From Diphasiastrum complanatum (Eukaryota; Streptophyta; Lycopodiopsida; Lycopodiales; Lycopodiaceae): a stretch of DNA of 64,000 nucleotides. The position numbers were made by a program, and so were the translations under genes. The notes beneath the pieces were generated by a model. It was not told the origin of the DNA. It was given only the letters and a program-made list of their open reading frames with translations, and searched no databases. Shown piece by piece: positions 36,439-46,842 of the stretch; the first letter of the stretch is position 1, and every line of letters begins with the position of its first letter. Location of the stretch: assembly GCA_029204225.1 (NCBI GenBank), contig CM055099.1, positions 70,505,349 to 70,569,348 on the forward strand, read 5' to 3'.

Positions 36439-37059
36439 CTTAGGTCTACTTGAGAACATCCTTATGAATGGAATCCTATGCTATTTGGCACGTGTGACAA
36501 GCCACATCATGACCATCTAACTATTTACAAGTCATATGACCAAAACTAGTCAAGCTAGAATTGTGAATTTTTAACATTCGCGAGGGACATAATATCTCTT
36601 GCGCCGACGCACTGGGTGGGTTTGTCACACAACATTATAGAAAAGATCATTGACAATACAATGGTTGTTATGCATATGCTTATCTTTATCTTGAATGATA
36701 TCGAATGTTTTGATGTCTAATTGTTGTCTACATATATTCAGCTGTTTATCTTTATTCCGCACACTGGTTCTTTGTTGTTGAATGCTTAAATACATTTAAG
36801 AACATAGGTCAGTAGTGTCTGTCTACACTTTGGAAGATTGTAGATCTAATCTAGAAGGCAGTAGCCATCAGTCATAATCGAACTCTATCTGGGTACAACG
36901 CATCCGATTGTTTCGTGCTAAGATACATATTAATTGCATAAAAAAAAATAGAGGTTCGTGCACACAACAGTGCATCAGAGCAACAGAGGTCTCGAAGTGA
37001 GTGAACAAGAACAAGAATACTTTCGGTTCTGTATCGTGTATCCATTCCAAATTCTCTGT
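36439..37059. other. Unrecognised stretch
   Basis: No motif was recognised. Confidence 0.3.
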
Positions 37060-37535
37060 GGCTCTACAGTGTTCGGTTCTTCTTCTCAGCTACTCCATTT
37101 TGCTATGGTGTGTAGCTGATGGTGAACTGATGATCAATGTCGTATGATGATAGATAGTCGGACATTTCGTCTGACATGAACTCTCCACCACTGTCTGTAC
37201 GCAGGGTCTTGAGTCTTTGACCAGTATGTGTCTCAGCAAACTGTTTGAATTCTTTGAAACAGTTGAATGCCTTACTACTTGTCCTTAATGAACATAATAC
37301 TAGTAAATCTTGAATATTTATCGATAAAAGTGATAAAATATAGTGCTGAACCCAGAGAGGGTATACTCATAGGGCCACATAGATCACTATGTATCAATTC
37401 TAAAATGGACTTAGCTCTAGTGGCTTGTCCCTTTGGGAATCTTGATCTAGGTTGTTTTCCTAGTAGGCACATCTCACCGACATGTCGAATGTCAGTGGAG
37501 GCAACGCTTCTCGAACTCCCTTTGGTCTGTCTCAT
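37060..37535 (-). pseudogene. Copia GAG-pre-integrase and integrase fragment
   Basis: The minus strand from 37535 reads HVGEMCLLGKQPRSRFPKGQ, ILELIHSDLCGPM and LYFITFIDKYSRFT. In another frame it continues LKTLRTDSGGEFMSDEM, DHQFTISYTP and NGVAEKKNRTL (to about 37060). Both catalytic-core landmarks, DLCGP and GGEF, are visible but the frame is broken and the piece is truncated on both sides. Confidence 0.85.
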
Positions 37536-37544
37536 CTTCTAAGT

Positions 37545-38140
37545 CTTCTTGGAAGATGTGACTTCGCATTTCACGTTCGCTCCCTGTTGTTTAGCTTAGA
37601 TACCTCGCCTTCCGTATTCTCACCAAATCTCTTTCCTTATTGTCTAAATGGCCCATTCTCAATGACCGCCTTTGCCCCATGTGCCAGTTGAAGAAGAAAT
37701 TTTTGAGCACCTGTTTTTCCACTGTCAGTGGGAGTTATGGTTTGAGTTGGCAATGTTGCTTCACCGTTGGAGGTTCATCTTCTCTCTCGATGTTCATACC
37801 ATTCTACTGGGCGACTCACACATATTGGATCACTCTACTCTTAGTTTCTGGAATGTGTGCAAGACAACAGTACTTTGGAATATTTGGATGGCAAGGAATC
37901 AGCAAGTTTTTGAGGGCGCTGCTCTCCATCTCACAACTGCGGCTTGTTAACGTTGGCTTTCTATTTTATGCATACTAGTTAGTTTCAGACTGCCTCCCTG
38001 CGTGGTGTACTAAAGTCTTTAATCTTTTAGTTGTAAAGACTGTCCTTTTGGATTGCTAAATGTCTTAGCCATGGGTTGTCGTCTTTTTTGTACTTGTATA
38101 TTTGTGAAAATACAATAGTATCATTAAGCCTCAAAAAAGG
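37545..38140 (+). mobile_element. L1-type LINE 3' end
   Basis: Plus-strand frames resemble the C-terminal zinc-binding region of plant L1 elements: LCPMCQ in one frame, then EEEIFEHLFFHCQWELWFEL and LWNIWMARNQQVFEG. A 3' UTR-like stretch ends near 38138 with GTATCATTAAGCCTCAAAAAAGG, giving a short A-rich tail. The RT itself is absent, consistent with strong 5' truncation. It differs from the LINE at 2330-4640. Confidence 0.7.
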
Positions 38141-38321
38141 AAAAACTAACAAGCCACGGAGTAGTGAGGCGAATTATTTTACAAAATATGTGAAATGTAA
38201 TTGTTTGATCAAAGAGAATGCCACATGACATGACACGACATGCAGCAACATAAATATATTGCAAACATAACTGCTATGCTATGCTATGCACAAGAAAGAG
38301 ATTGTTCAAGAGAGATTGTTC

Positions 38322-38342
38322 GAGAGAGAGAGAGAGAGAGAG
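38322..38342. repeat. (GA)n microsatellite upstream of DRC4
   Basis: A pure GA run of about 21 bp, 380 bp upstream of the DRC4 start codon. Confidence 0.9.
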
Positions 38343-38590
38343 GGAGCGATCGATGGATGAGGTGCGCCGCAACAGGCAGCGTTCAGGACATTCTTGCGGA
38401 ATATAGCAACAGCCATCTTTGCACTACAGGAACGCAATTACTGTTGGGTTTCGTTAAATTTCCTTCTTTCTTTTCTTTTTGGGTGCTGGATCGTGACTTG
38501 TTTGCTCATAGATACGCATCTTTCTTTTTCTCGTAGATACGTGACTGAGGTGATCTTTCTTTGAGTTTTTTGTTGGTTAAGGCAACCCCC

Positions 38591-38593
<3 letters not shown>

Positions 38594-38642
<49 letters not shown>
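38594..38642. promoter_or_regulatory. (CT)n tract in the presumed DRC4 promoter or 5' UTR
   Basis: A CT run of about 49 bp ends 82 bp before the DRC4 ATG. CT/GA tracts at this position are common in plant core promoters (Y patch, GAGA-type elements). A regulatory role is inference; no TATA box was identified with confidence. Confidence 0.4.
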
Positions 38643-38649
<7 letters not shown>

Positions 38650-38724
38650 CGTTGTATGTTTTTGGGATTCCTCTCTTTCCCAAGAATCAAAAGACGAGAA
38701 AGAGAAAAGAGACAGGAGAAAAAT

Positions 38725-38931
38725 ATGGGGCCTAAGAAGAGTTCCAAGCAACGAGAAAAGGGAAAGTCTTCGGGCGGGTCGAAGAAAGGAATGATGGGTG
38801 GAGATGATGATGGTGAGGAGCTGCCTCAGGATTTGTCTGTAACTCCGGAGCAGCTTCACGCTCAGGTTGCGGCATTGCAGGCTGAGAAGGCGAAGGAAGC
38901 CAAGGATCGAAACCGCATGCAAATTGAGCGG
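38725..38931 (+). CDS. DRC4: DRC4 (GAS8/PF2 family) exon 1, nexin-dynein regulatory complex subunit
   Basis: This exon encodes 69 residues: MGPKKSSKQREKGKSSGG, KKGMMGGDDDGEELPQDLS, VTPEQLHAQVAALQAEKAKE and DRNRMQIER. The Lys-rich MxPKK start and the (x)ER end that leads into FWEI match the family of human GAS8 / Chlamydomonas PF2, a coiled-coil subunit of the nexin-dynein regulatory complex that links outer doublets of motile axonemes. I chose the ATG at 38725 because it gives the conserved basic N-terminus; an in-frame ATG at 38647 lies in the presumed leader after the CT tract. The donor CGG|GTGGGG ends the exon in phase 0. Ciliary genes of this kind are absent from flowering plants and conifers, so the gene implies flagellated sperm. 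Confidence 0.88.
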
Positions 38932-39462
38932 GTGGGGTTGATTCCCTCCTACTTTCTTACAATCACAGCCTTCGTTTCTTTAACAGAAGGAACTGTTTTT
39001 GAAGTAAAACGGAATAAAATGAATGGTTTCTTAAGTTAAATGAACTGTTTATGAAATAAATTTAACTGTTTTTTAGATAAAGCCAATAGTTTCTGAAATG
39101 AAATAAACTTTTCTGGAATGAAATTGATAGTTATTTAAATTGTTGACAACTAAGTTTCTTTCAAGTTATAACAAAAAAGGAATCGTTTCTTGAAAAAAAT
39201 TGATAGCTGCTTAAATTTGTTTCTTGAGGTGTTCATAATATTTGGTACTGCTATTTGTAGGTTTCTCTTTTTTGCTGATTGCAACTGTGCTATTTTGGTG
39301 CTCGTTTTTTTTGCTTTTGGTATGTTATGGATTTCATTCCTTTTTTGGTCGCAGGTATATTTTGTTCGAAGCTTTACTTAATGATATCCTCAAATTCAAT
39401 ATGTGAATTTGGATGTATATTTAATCTTACAAAGAAATTCTTTGAGCTATGTTTTCTCATAG

Positions 39463-39600
39463 GAGTTGGAAAATTGGCAGGATAAAGTTTCCACATTTTG
39501 GGAAATCAAGAAAAAAGAAGTTGAAATTATCCATGCAAAACTCAGAAATAAAGACCGAGAATTGGAGGAATTGGAAGAGAGGCACCAAGTAGAAATCAAG
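39463..39600 (+). CDS. DRC4: DRC4 exon 2
   Basis: The 46 residues [39 protein letters not shown] and RHQVEIK are the most conserved block of DRC4. HTFWEI, ELRNKDRE and [11 protein letters not shown] occur in the animal protein. The acceptor is CTCATAG at 39456-39462 and the donor is AAG|GTTAGA. Both ends are phase 0 and fit exon 1 and exon 3 exactly. Intron 1 is 531 bp and holds no recognised transposon. The sequence is predicted to be a continuous coiled coil. This exon secures the family assignment. Confidence 0.93.
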
Positions 39601-39855
39601 GTTAGAAACATTAACCAAACTAGTACAATCAGATTATGGGTTTTGACATTTTATGAGAATTTTTTTTAAGGTTTTCTTCCAAACTTTGCAGAACTCACAA
39701 TATGTGAAATTCCTTCTAATATTATTCATCAAAGCTGAAGAAGATGATAACGATTATCTATCATAATTTAATGCTTTGGGTTCCTAGATTAAGTCACTCT
39801 AGCATAGTGTCTCTGTTTGGTTGGTAACAAGGTGATGTGTGGGCTCTAAGGTAAC
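39601..39855. other. Left part of DRC4 intron 2
   Basis: Non-coding intron sequence with no recognised motif, before a Copia insertion. Confidence 0.5.
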
Positions 39856-40189
39856 AGAAAAGTGTTATTCAAGATGGAAACAATGACCAAGAAAGCTTTT
39901 GAACAACAAAGAGCGGAAAGGAAATAACACACCACTCCCCAAGCAAATACACATAGGAACTATATATTAGATAACTGAAGAAAAGCCAGTACATATAGTA
40001 AGCACTAATTTTTGGGAGGGTACCACTACATGGTAAAACGGTCCCCACTAAGGGACAATTGTCCCAATGCACTAACTCGAGTGTCGTTGACATGGCCCTC
40101 GTCGCTATAGCATCTACCGAATGTTAAAAAGTTACTATTTATAGTAGAAAACATATTAGCTGAAAATATATGGGCTTATTGTCCTAACA
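39856..40189 (-). mobile_element. 3' LTR of the intron-2 Copia element (approximate left end)
   Basis: Reading minus from 40189, TGTTAGGACAATAAGCCC directly follows the purine-rich TTAAGGGAGAG, which fits a polypurine tract plus LTR start. TACTATAAATAGTAA near 40140 could be its TATA box. The left end was not located precisely. Confidence 0.5.
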
Positions 40190-40460
40190 CTCTCCCTTAA
40201 GCCCTAGTTTATTTTACATACATTAAGCTTTTCTCTAGAAAACTCAAGTTTATCAGAACATGAGACTTTTGTAAAGATATCAACTTGTTGGTCTTCAGTT
40301 TTGTAAATGAAAAACATATTATCTGAAATTATATGGGGCTTATTATCCTTCCACTCTTAAGCCCTAGTTTATTATACATACATTAAACTTTTCTTTTTAT
40401 TAAAATATAGAACTTTTATAAAGATATGAACTAGCTGGTCTTTTGTCCTACAATGTATCA
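40162..40460. repeat. About 170-bp tandem duplication across the LTR-pol boundary
   Basis: TATATGGGCTTATT...TTAAGCCCTAGTTTATT...AAGATAT (about 40168-40300) recurs as a diverged copy starting near 40330. CCCTAGTTTATT occurs at 40202 and 40372, an offset of 170 bp. The copies have diverged, so the duplication is not recent. Confidence 0.65.
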
Positions 40461-40529
40461 CATCAATCTTTCTAGATAAAAGCTTTTCTCTAATGAAGTG
40501 AATATGTTTAGCGCATGCGATAAAATATT

Positions 40530-43480
40530 GGATTCCTAGCTAGCTTAATGGCACTTTGGCTATCACTTTTGACGATGTTAGACTCAATTTGTGAGATGCT
40601 ACCAATGTCTTCTAGCTTTCATCACAGCCATATTGCCTCTTGCGTTGTCGAATGTAAGGCTTTATATTCCACTTTTGTAGTGGATAGAGCAATCGTTTCC
40701 TGCTTTTTGCTGGACCAAGAGAAAGCACCATTACCAAAATGAAAAAGATAACCTGTGGTGGATCTCCTGTCATAGATACGACCTGCCCAATCAACATTTA
40801 CAAAACCTTGTAACTTTGTTTCTTATACATCAAACCATTAGTAGTTGTGCCCTTAACAGAGCAAAGGATTTTTTTTGCAACTTTCCAATTCGTCTCTCTA
40901 GTTATTGCCATAGATTGACTCACTAGACTGACATCATAACTAATGTTAGGATGTGTGGTAGTGAGTATAATTGTTGTAGAGATTGGTTACTCATCCTAAA
41001 CCGTCCAAGCATTTTAGTCACGTACTAGGTTTGGGTGTTTGCATTGCCTTCTTTTGCCAAATCTCTACTCCAAGGCAATAGCGGTTTGGGTGAGTGCAGT
41101 ACCTTCCTTCTTTTGCTAAATCTCTACTCCAGGGCAATAGTGCATAAGCCCTAAATTTGTCATATCAAAGCTAGTTGACAAATCTCTCTTAATTGCTTTG
41201 ATAAGCTATTCATCATTGCCTTTGATCACAATACCATTCACATACAATACTACTAGAGTGATGCTAGAGTCACAACAATAGTAATAAAGATCGAAATCAG
41301 AGGAAGTGCATACCAAACCTTTAGACAAGAGGGACTTATCAAAGTGGCTATACCAAACACTTGGTGCTTGTTTCAACTCATATAGCCCTTTCTTTAATCT
41401 GCATGCCTTGTTGTCCTTTCCTTGTACAACCGATTGTTGCATATAAACTTCCTCATCAAATTCCCCATTAAGGAAAGCTGATTTCACATCCAAACATAGC
41501 CGCTAGTGCGATGATCATGCGAAGCGTATTCCACTTAGCTACGACAACAAAGGTCTCCTCATAGTCTATGCCCTTGCTTTGTGCATACCCCTTCGCAACA
41601 AGTCTTGCCTTTTGTTTCATTAGGGTTCCATCTGCATTATACTTAGTCTTGAACACCCATTTATTACCAACGCGAACTTTCCCTTTAGGAAGGTCAACTA
41701 TTTTCCACGGATCATGTCGTTTGATGGAATCTATCTCCTCTTCAATTTCTTTTTGCCATATCTCATCATCTTTGGCTTTTTCACAGCAAGAGGATTCCTT
41801 GGATTGAATGATGCTATTCATAATTGCAAGATTTACTTGGAATATATCAAGTTTCTTCTTCTGTCTCATGGAACGTCGTAACTCTCTGTCTTTGCTAGAC
41901 TCAACAATTTTATCTTCTTTGTCATCCATGAGCTTTGTGTACCATTTAGGCAACTTGCGTTGATATGTATCCCAAGGTGCATTCTTGTCCTTTCGTTTAT
42001 AACCAGCAACCTCGGTCTTCTTTGATCCAATAGGTTTGTCTTTAACTCTCTACCTTGTCTCCGCAATTGGAGGAGTGCCACAACCTTCATCTTCAACTTG
42101 ATGATCAATGTGCAACGTTGGCATTGCTTCGTCCTCAATGAGAACCTAACATAGTTCATCACTATCTTTTATCATCACCAAACCTATGAATCTCATCAAA
42201 TATGACATCACGATTCGTATGCATGCATTGTCGAAGTGGATCATTGCATCTATATCCCTTAGTTTGCTCATCCTATCCTGTAAAGATGCATTCCAAAGCT
42301 TTCACCTGCATCTTACTTCTTTCACTTTTAGGGATATCAACATAAACTTTGCATCCCAACACACGTGAACCATCCATCCTAGGCTTCTTACCGCTAAATG
42401 TCTCATTTGGTGTGTGATTGGGTATGACAATGGTTGGGCTTCTATTTTGCAAGAATACAATCATTCTCACAGCTGCGGCCCAGAAAGAATCGGCAATTCA
42501 CATGTGTTCCATCATTGCCCTAGTAGCTTTAACTATTTTGCGATTCTTTTTTTAGTTACCCCATTTTGTTGAGGCGTATCAACCTATGCAAATTCTTGTT
42601 TCATTCCATGCTTTTTGCAGAAATGAATAAAAGTTGTGGAACGGTACTCACCACCACAATCATGTTTTAGCATGTTGATCTTGGTACTCTTTATCGTCTC
42701 TGCTGATGAGGGTTGTGGAGGTTTGACCACTTCTCGCCTCTGTTCTTCTTGTAGCAAGATTTTGTGAAGATCCTCGAATGTCGGTAGCCTCTCCCTCGAT
42801 GCAATGCCGCTTGCAAACATTTGGAAATTTTTTGATAGGCCTCTCATTGTTGTGTGTACTAGGTCCACATCTTTTATTGGCTCACCAATCACTGTCAATT
42901 GGTCTCTCAATTCCTTGATTCGCATGCTAAATTATCCTTCCCTTGCATTTTCCTCCATGTGAATGCCAATCAATTTGGTCCTTAAAAAACATCATTTGTG
43001 AAGGGTTTGTTGTTTGAAATTGTGCTTTGAGTGCTTCCCAAGTGCCTCTCGCTGTTACGACGTCACTAGTGTGGGCAATGACATGATCCTTCATGGCCAA
43101 ATTGATCAAGGATAGGGCCTTTTGAGCACTCTTGTTGAATGAGCACATATCGGCTGGAGTTGTGTTTGGATATTGTTCCGCTCTACTATCTAGTAAGAAT
43201 GTTCCACAGCTCCTCCTCTATCAAAGTGCTCTTCATTTTGAATTTCGAAATGCTATAATTGGACATCTCGTCCAATTTACTAGCTTCTCCAAACACGAAT
43301 TCTCGCAATCCTACCGTTTTGACAAAATACCCTCTATGACGCCTTTTTGAAGCTTAGTGAAAGCCTTTGAGTAGGTGCTGTTGGACCTCTGATCCACTTT
43401 CTCTCTGCGATCCGACACTCACTTTGCCCAGGAGAGCTTGTAGAATGTTGGGCGTGGAATCCTGCTTCACCGGCCAATTT
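40530..43480 (-). mobile_element. Internally deleted Copia element in DRC4 intron 2
   Basis: Minus-strand order from right to left follows Copia. Gag comes first: LDEMSNYSISKFKMKSTL near 43290, MKDHVIAHTSDVVTARGTWE, ALKAQFQTTNPSQMMFFKDQ, ELRDQLTVIGEPIKDVDLV. Then integrase: LKHDCGGEYRSTTFIHFCKK, NRSPTIVIPNHTPNETF, LGCKVYVDIPKSERSK. RT follows: [70 protein letters not shown]. RNase H is last: FVNVDWAGRIYDRRSTTGYL, FSWSSKKQETIALSTT. In the frame at 42925-42584 gag is joined directly to integrase, so the zinc knuckle, protease and integrase N-terminus are deleted. The palm reads YVNGIVI instead of YVDDIVI, removing both catalytic aspartates. Confidence 0.85.
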
Positions 43481-43887
43481 GTTCATGACAATTGTAGTAC
43501 CAGGAAGCGATTCCTTTTTTATTTTTTTACCAGTAACTGACACTGTTTCAAGCTGATTTCATTTTATACTATGGGACGACTTTGAGAAATTAATTGTTGA
43601 AGTTGAAATTTTAACTTTAGTTAAAGAACTGTTACTATATTTTGATATGGTTGGAGTATTATGCAACTTAGCATGCATTTTCTTGTTTACAATGCCTTCT
43701 GAACTTTTTACATCTGTAATATTTTTTGTCACCAAAATTCCCGTATATCTAGTAAAGAAAGTATAATAATACATTAAAGACACTATTAGATGCTATCCCC
43801 CTTTTCTAAATTTAAATTCCTTAGAGAAAGCGAGTTACAGTCTGGGATTAAAAATGAGCTCAAAAGAAAGTGTTGTTGAACACGCAG

Positions 43888-44015
43888 GTTTACAATCAAA
43901 AGATGAAGCATCTGTTGTATGAGCAACAGAACATAATTGCAACAATCAAGACTGACCATGAATTGGCCCTGAAATTGCAACATGGACAATTTGCCAAACA
44001 CGAAACAGAGCTCTT
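43888..44015 (+). CDS. DRC4: DRC4 exon 3
   Basis: The exon encodes VYNQKMKHLLYEQQNIIATI, KTDHELALKLQHGQFAKHET and EL, plus two bases of the next Leu codon. VYKQKVKHLLYEHQN is the corresponding animal DRC4 block. The acceptor is ACGCAG at 43882-43887. The donor is placed at CTCTT|GTAGGT because reading on meets TAG. That leaves phase 2, which exon 4 completes exactly. Intron 2 (39601-43887, 4.3 kb) contains the Copia element described separately. Confidence 0.9.
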
Positions 44016-44562
44016 GTAGGTGCCTTTTTATCACTTGATCCACAAATTTTCTCACATGCTTGTTTTGCTTCAAGTCTATCATTTGTTCCCCTTGCTATAG
44101 GTTCAGGGTGGTTTTTAGGTGCGTTCCTTTCCATATGTATAGAATGTGCATAGAAAATGTTGTATTTGTTGTGTAAAAAAATAAAAAATTCACATCACTG
44201 GTTTGATCAAAGTTTTTCCATTCATATAGGGGGCCTAATCATAATGCTAACAACTTTACCGGTTTAGTTTTAGCTCACTGAGAAGCTGAATTACGATAAA
44301 TGTTGTGACCTACTGGAATATTGGAATAACAGGCTGGAAGCTTTAAGCCTTAAACCCTCAAATCCTCAGCCCTAAAACCCTGATTGCTGGGGGACAAGCA
44401 TAAGCTGGAAGGTCAAAGTGTATTTCAGTTTCAAATAAATAAATAAAATCAATCTTGTCCTCCAAGAAGTGGGTTGGATAGAGTCCCTTTCTTCTGCTTA
44501 AGGTCCAAAGTTACCAGCCGATTCGAATTGGCTAGCCCTGTCCGAATCAGGAAAGGTTCGAA
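44016..44562. other. Start of the 19.8-kb DRC4 intron 3
   Basis: Non-coding intron sequence after the GTAGGT donor. No transposon motif was recognised. Confidence 0.4.
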
Positions 44563-44765
44563 CCTTTTTTTCTTTTCTTTTGGGGGGATTGTGTATGTTT
44601 TTGAGCAATATATCCCAACAGTGATTCATAATGGGCAAGTTGTAGCTTGTAACTTGTATTTACACCTTTTTTTCTTTTCTTTTGGGGGGATTGTGTATGT
44701 TTTTGAGCAATATATCCCAACAGTGATTCATAATGGGCAAGTTGTAGCTTGTAACTTGTATTTAC
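44563..44765. repeat. 102-bp perfect-looking tandem duplication
   Basis: Two adjacent copies of a 102-bp unit (CCTTTTTTTCTTTTCTTTTG ... ACTTGTATTTACA) at 44563-44664 and 44665-44765 look identical. This is a very recent duplication inside DRC4 intron 3. Confidence 0.92.
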
Positions 44766-45049
44766 TATTATGTAACTAGTAACTATTAAGTTTTAACTAC
44801 TAACTAGTCCCTTCTAAGTTCTAACAGTCCTGAGCAATGAGTCAGGAGTCAAGACTTCTGACTCAGGACTCAGGAGTCAGGAGTCAGTTCGAATTTTGAA
44901 AGTAACGGCCCCAACTGGAATTGTCATACTATATATGTCATAGATTGAGGACTCTCATAACTGAGGCACTCACACTTCCAACTTCCAAGTTCCGTGTGTC
45001 AAACCTACATACATTTAAGAAACTGATGCCCTATTTGCCTAGAATTATG

Positions 45050-45162
45050 AATACTTGTTCAAACTTCAGTGTGGTGCATTTGGTTCAGCTTCTGAATAGA
45101 TACTTGCATTCTCCCAATACTTGTTCAAACTTCAGTGTGGTGCATTTGGTTCAGCTTCTGAT
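45050..45162. repeat. 66-bp-period direct repeat (47-bp identical blocks)
   Basis: AATACTTGTTCAAACTTCAG...GGTTCAGCTTCTGA occurs at 45050-45095 and again at 45116-45161 with no difference seen. Confidence 0.9.
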
Positions 45163-45477
45163 GAGATATAATTCACTTAGTACAAATCTAGCTTCTTGAC
45201 ATATGTGGATTGTAGGTCAAGACACTCTAATCCAAGGTGTTATCTAAGATTGTAGGCTTTGGTGGCATTGGGACTCACACGATTGCTCGCAAGACTTAAG
45301 TTGCTACAATATCTTCAAGCAGACACGTCACACCAGCATCAATTAAGCAAAAAGCACTAGTTGAAACTTGAAACTTGAAACTTGATTGTAGTCATCCATA
45401 ACTAGCTTTTAAGGTTATAGCTTTTAGTAAGTTGTAAGTTGTAACTATGCTTGCAAGTTGCAGCTTTAGCCTCTGAG

Positions 45478-45479
<2 letters not shown>

Positions 45480-45515
<36 letters not shown>
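45480..45515. repeat. (CT)n microsatellite
   Basis: A pure CT run of about 36 bp, followed by a C/T-rich CCCTCC tract. Confidence 0.95.
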
Positions 45516-45517
<2 letters not shown>

Positions 45518-45611
45518 GGTGACTGTCCATCGCTGATCTCTCCCTCCCCTCCCTCCCCCTCCCCCTCCCCCTCTCTCCCACCTCCATGGCACGTAGAACC
45601 AGGGTGAGCCC

Positions 45612-46430
45612 TTGCTCCCCCACTCCTCCCCGACCCCCTCCATCATCCTAAACCCCACCCCCATCCGCACCTACTGCCGCTGCACCTCCCTCCGCTCCAC
45701 CTACTGCTCCTCCGCTTCACCTCCCTCCGCTCCACCTGCTGCTTCGCCCCCCTCCTCCGCTCCACCTCCCTCCGCTCCATCTGCTGCCCACCAACACCAT
45801 CCTTTGTCCACTGTCCACCAGCTGCCCTCCTCAGCTCCACCCGCTACCCTGCCCTACCCATCTGCTGATCTGCCCCCTTCTTCCGCTCCACCTGTTGCCC
45901 ACTCACCCTCCTCTGATCCACCTAATGCCCTGCCCTACCCATCTGTTGCTCCGCCCTCCTCCTCCGCCCCACCTGCTGCCCTGTCCTGCCCACCTGCTGC
46001 CCCTCCTCTCCACTCCCTCTCCACATGGCATCCTGCTACTGAGCAACAGGTCCCTCCTGCTGTGCAACAAACACCTGCCCCCACTGCTATGCAACAGCAA
46101 TCCCACTCGAGCCCTCCCTCATCCCCTGTCCCTTCGACTCCCATCTCTACCAACGCTGCTCCAGACACCCCCTTCTTGTCTCACGCCCACTACACCACCT
46201 CCAAATCCTTCGAGAATTTCCTAGCCTACCAACTGAAAGAATTGAAGGCAGATGTGCAAACTCTGAAACTGGAAATCATCCACCTACGCACAGAGAACCA
46301 ACAGCTCCGGACATAAATGGAAAATAAATATGCTTCCCAGCCAGAAGAAGAGACAAAGATGAAGATTCAAGATCTGGAACAACGATTGAACCAACACAAA
46401 GAATCGACCAACACATGGGCTTCTATCAGA
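45612..46430 (+). pseudogene. Pro/Ser-rich and coiled-coil region, probably LINE ORF1 N-terminus
   Basis: A 234-codon frame starts in low-complexity Ser/Ala/Pro sequence (SAPPPSAPSAAHQHHP style). It ends in a predicted coiled coil: FENFLAYQLKELKADVQTLK and LEIIHLRTENQQLRT. After one stop the coiled coil goes on as MENKYASQPEEETKMKIQDL and EQRLNQHKEST. A LINE endonuclease fragment follows immediately, so a LINE ORF1 with coiled-coil oligomerisation region is the best reading. A host proline-rich protein is less likely given the CT-derived repeats and the break. Confidence 0.5.
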
Positions 46431-46439
46431 TTTACAGAT

Positions 46440-46842
46440 CGGGGTTATGTCCTTCTCACTGGCGACTTTAATGCCAGGACTGCTACCAGACAGGTGGATT
46501 TCCACGACACTGATGACATATTACGTACACGAGCTATTGATTGTGAGGACATTGGCATTACTAGGAGCTCAGAGGATATGTTGGGCCCTATCAGGAGTTA
46601 TGGAGAGTACCTTCTACAGATGGGTGAGGCTCACGAGTTGGCCATTTACAATGGCTTGGCTTGCTAGCCACATTCTAGCAGATTCACTTGCCATCCACAT
46701 AGCGGAGGACACAATGTTGTCGACTATCTCATGGGGTCACCAGCTTTTATCCCACTTATACCTGATTTCCACATTCTTCCCACTACCCTTTCCAATCACT
46801 CCTTCCTAGCTCCAAAGTTGGCCTATTCCTCATCTCCAGTGG
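46440..46842 (+). pseudogene. LINE apurinic-type endonuclease, C-terminal half
   Basis: The plus strand reads GYVLLTGDFNARTATRQVDF, the GDFN active-site block of exonuclease-endonuclease-phosphatase domains. YGEYLLQMGEAHELAIYNGL then runs to a stop, followed by CHPHSGGHNVVDYLM, PDFHILPTTLSNHSF and LAPKLAY, where SNHSF matches the final SDH-type His motif with an Asn substitution. The N-terminal half of the endonuclease and the RT are not adjacent. The fragment is cut at about 46842 by Gypsy integrase. Confidence 0.75.

Noticed and set aside
36868-37050. 60-codon minus-strand frame rich in hydrophobic residues as a small membrane protein
   Set aside because: No start context, no homologue recognised, and it lies between transposon fragments.
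45612-46316. 234-codon Pro/Ser-rich frame as a host extensin-like protein
   Set aside because: The composition derives from a C/T-rich repeat, the 3' part is a coiled coil, and a LINE endonuclease follows, so a LINE ORF1 origin fits better.
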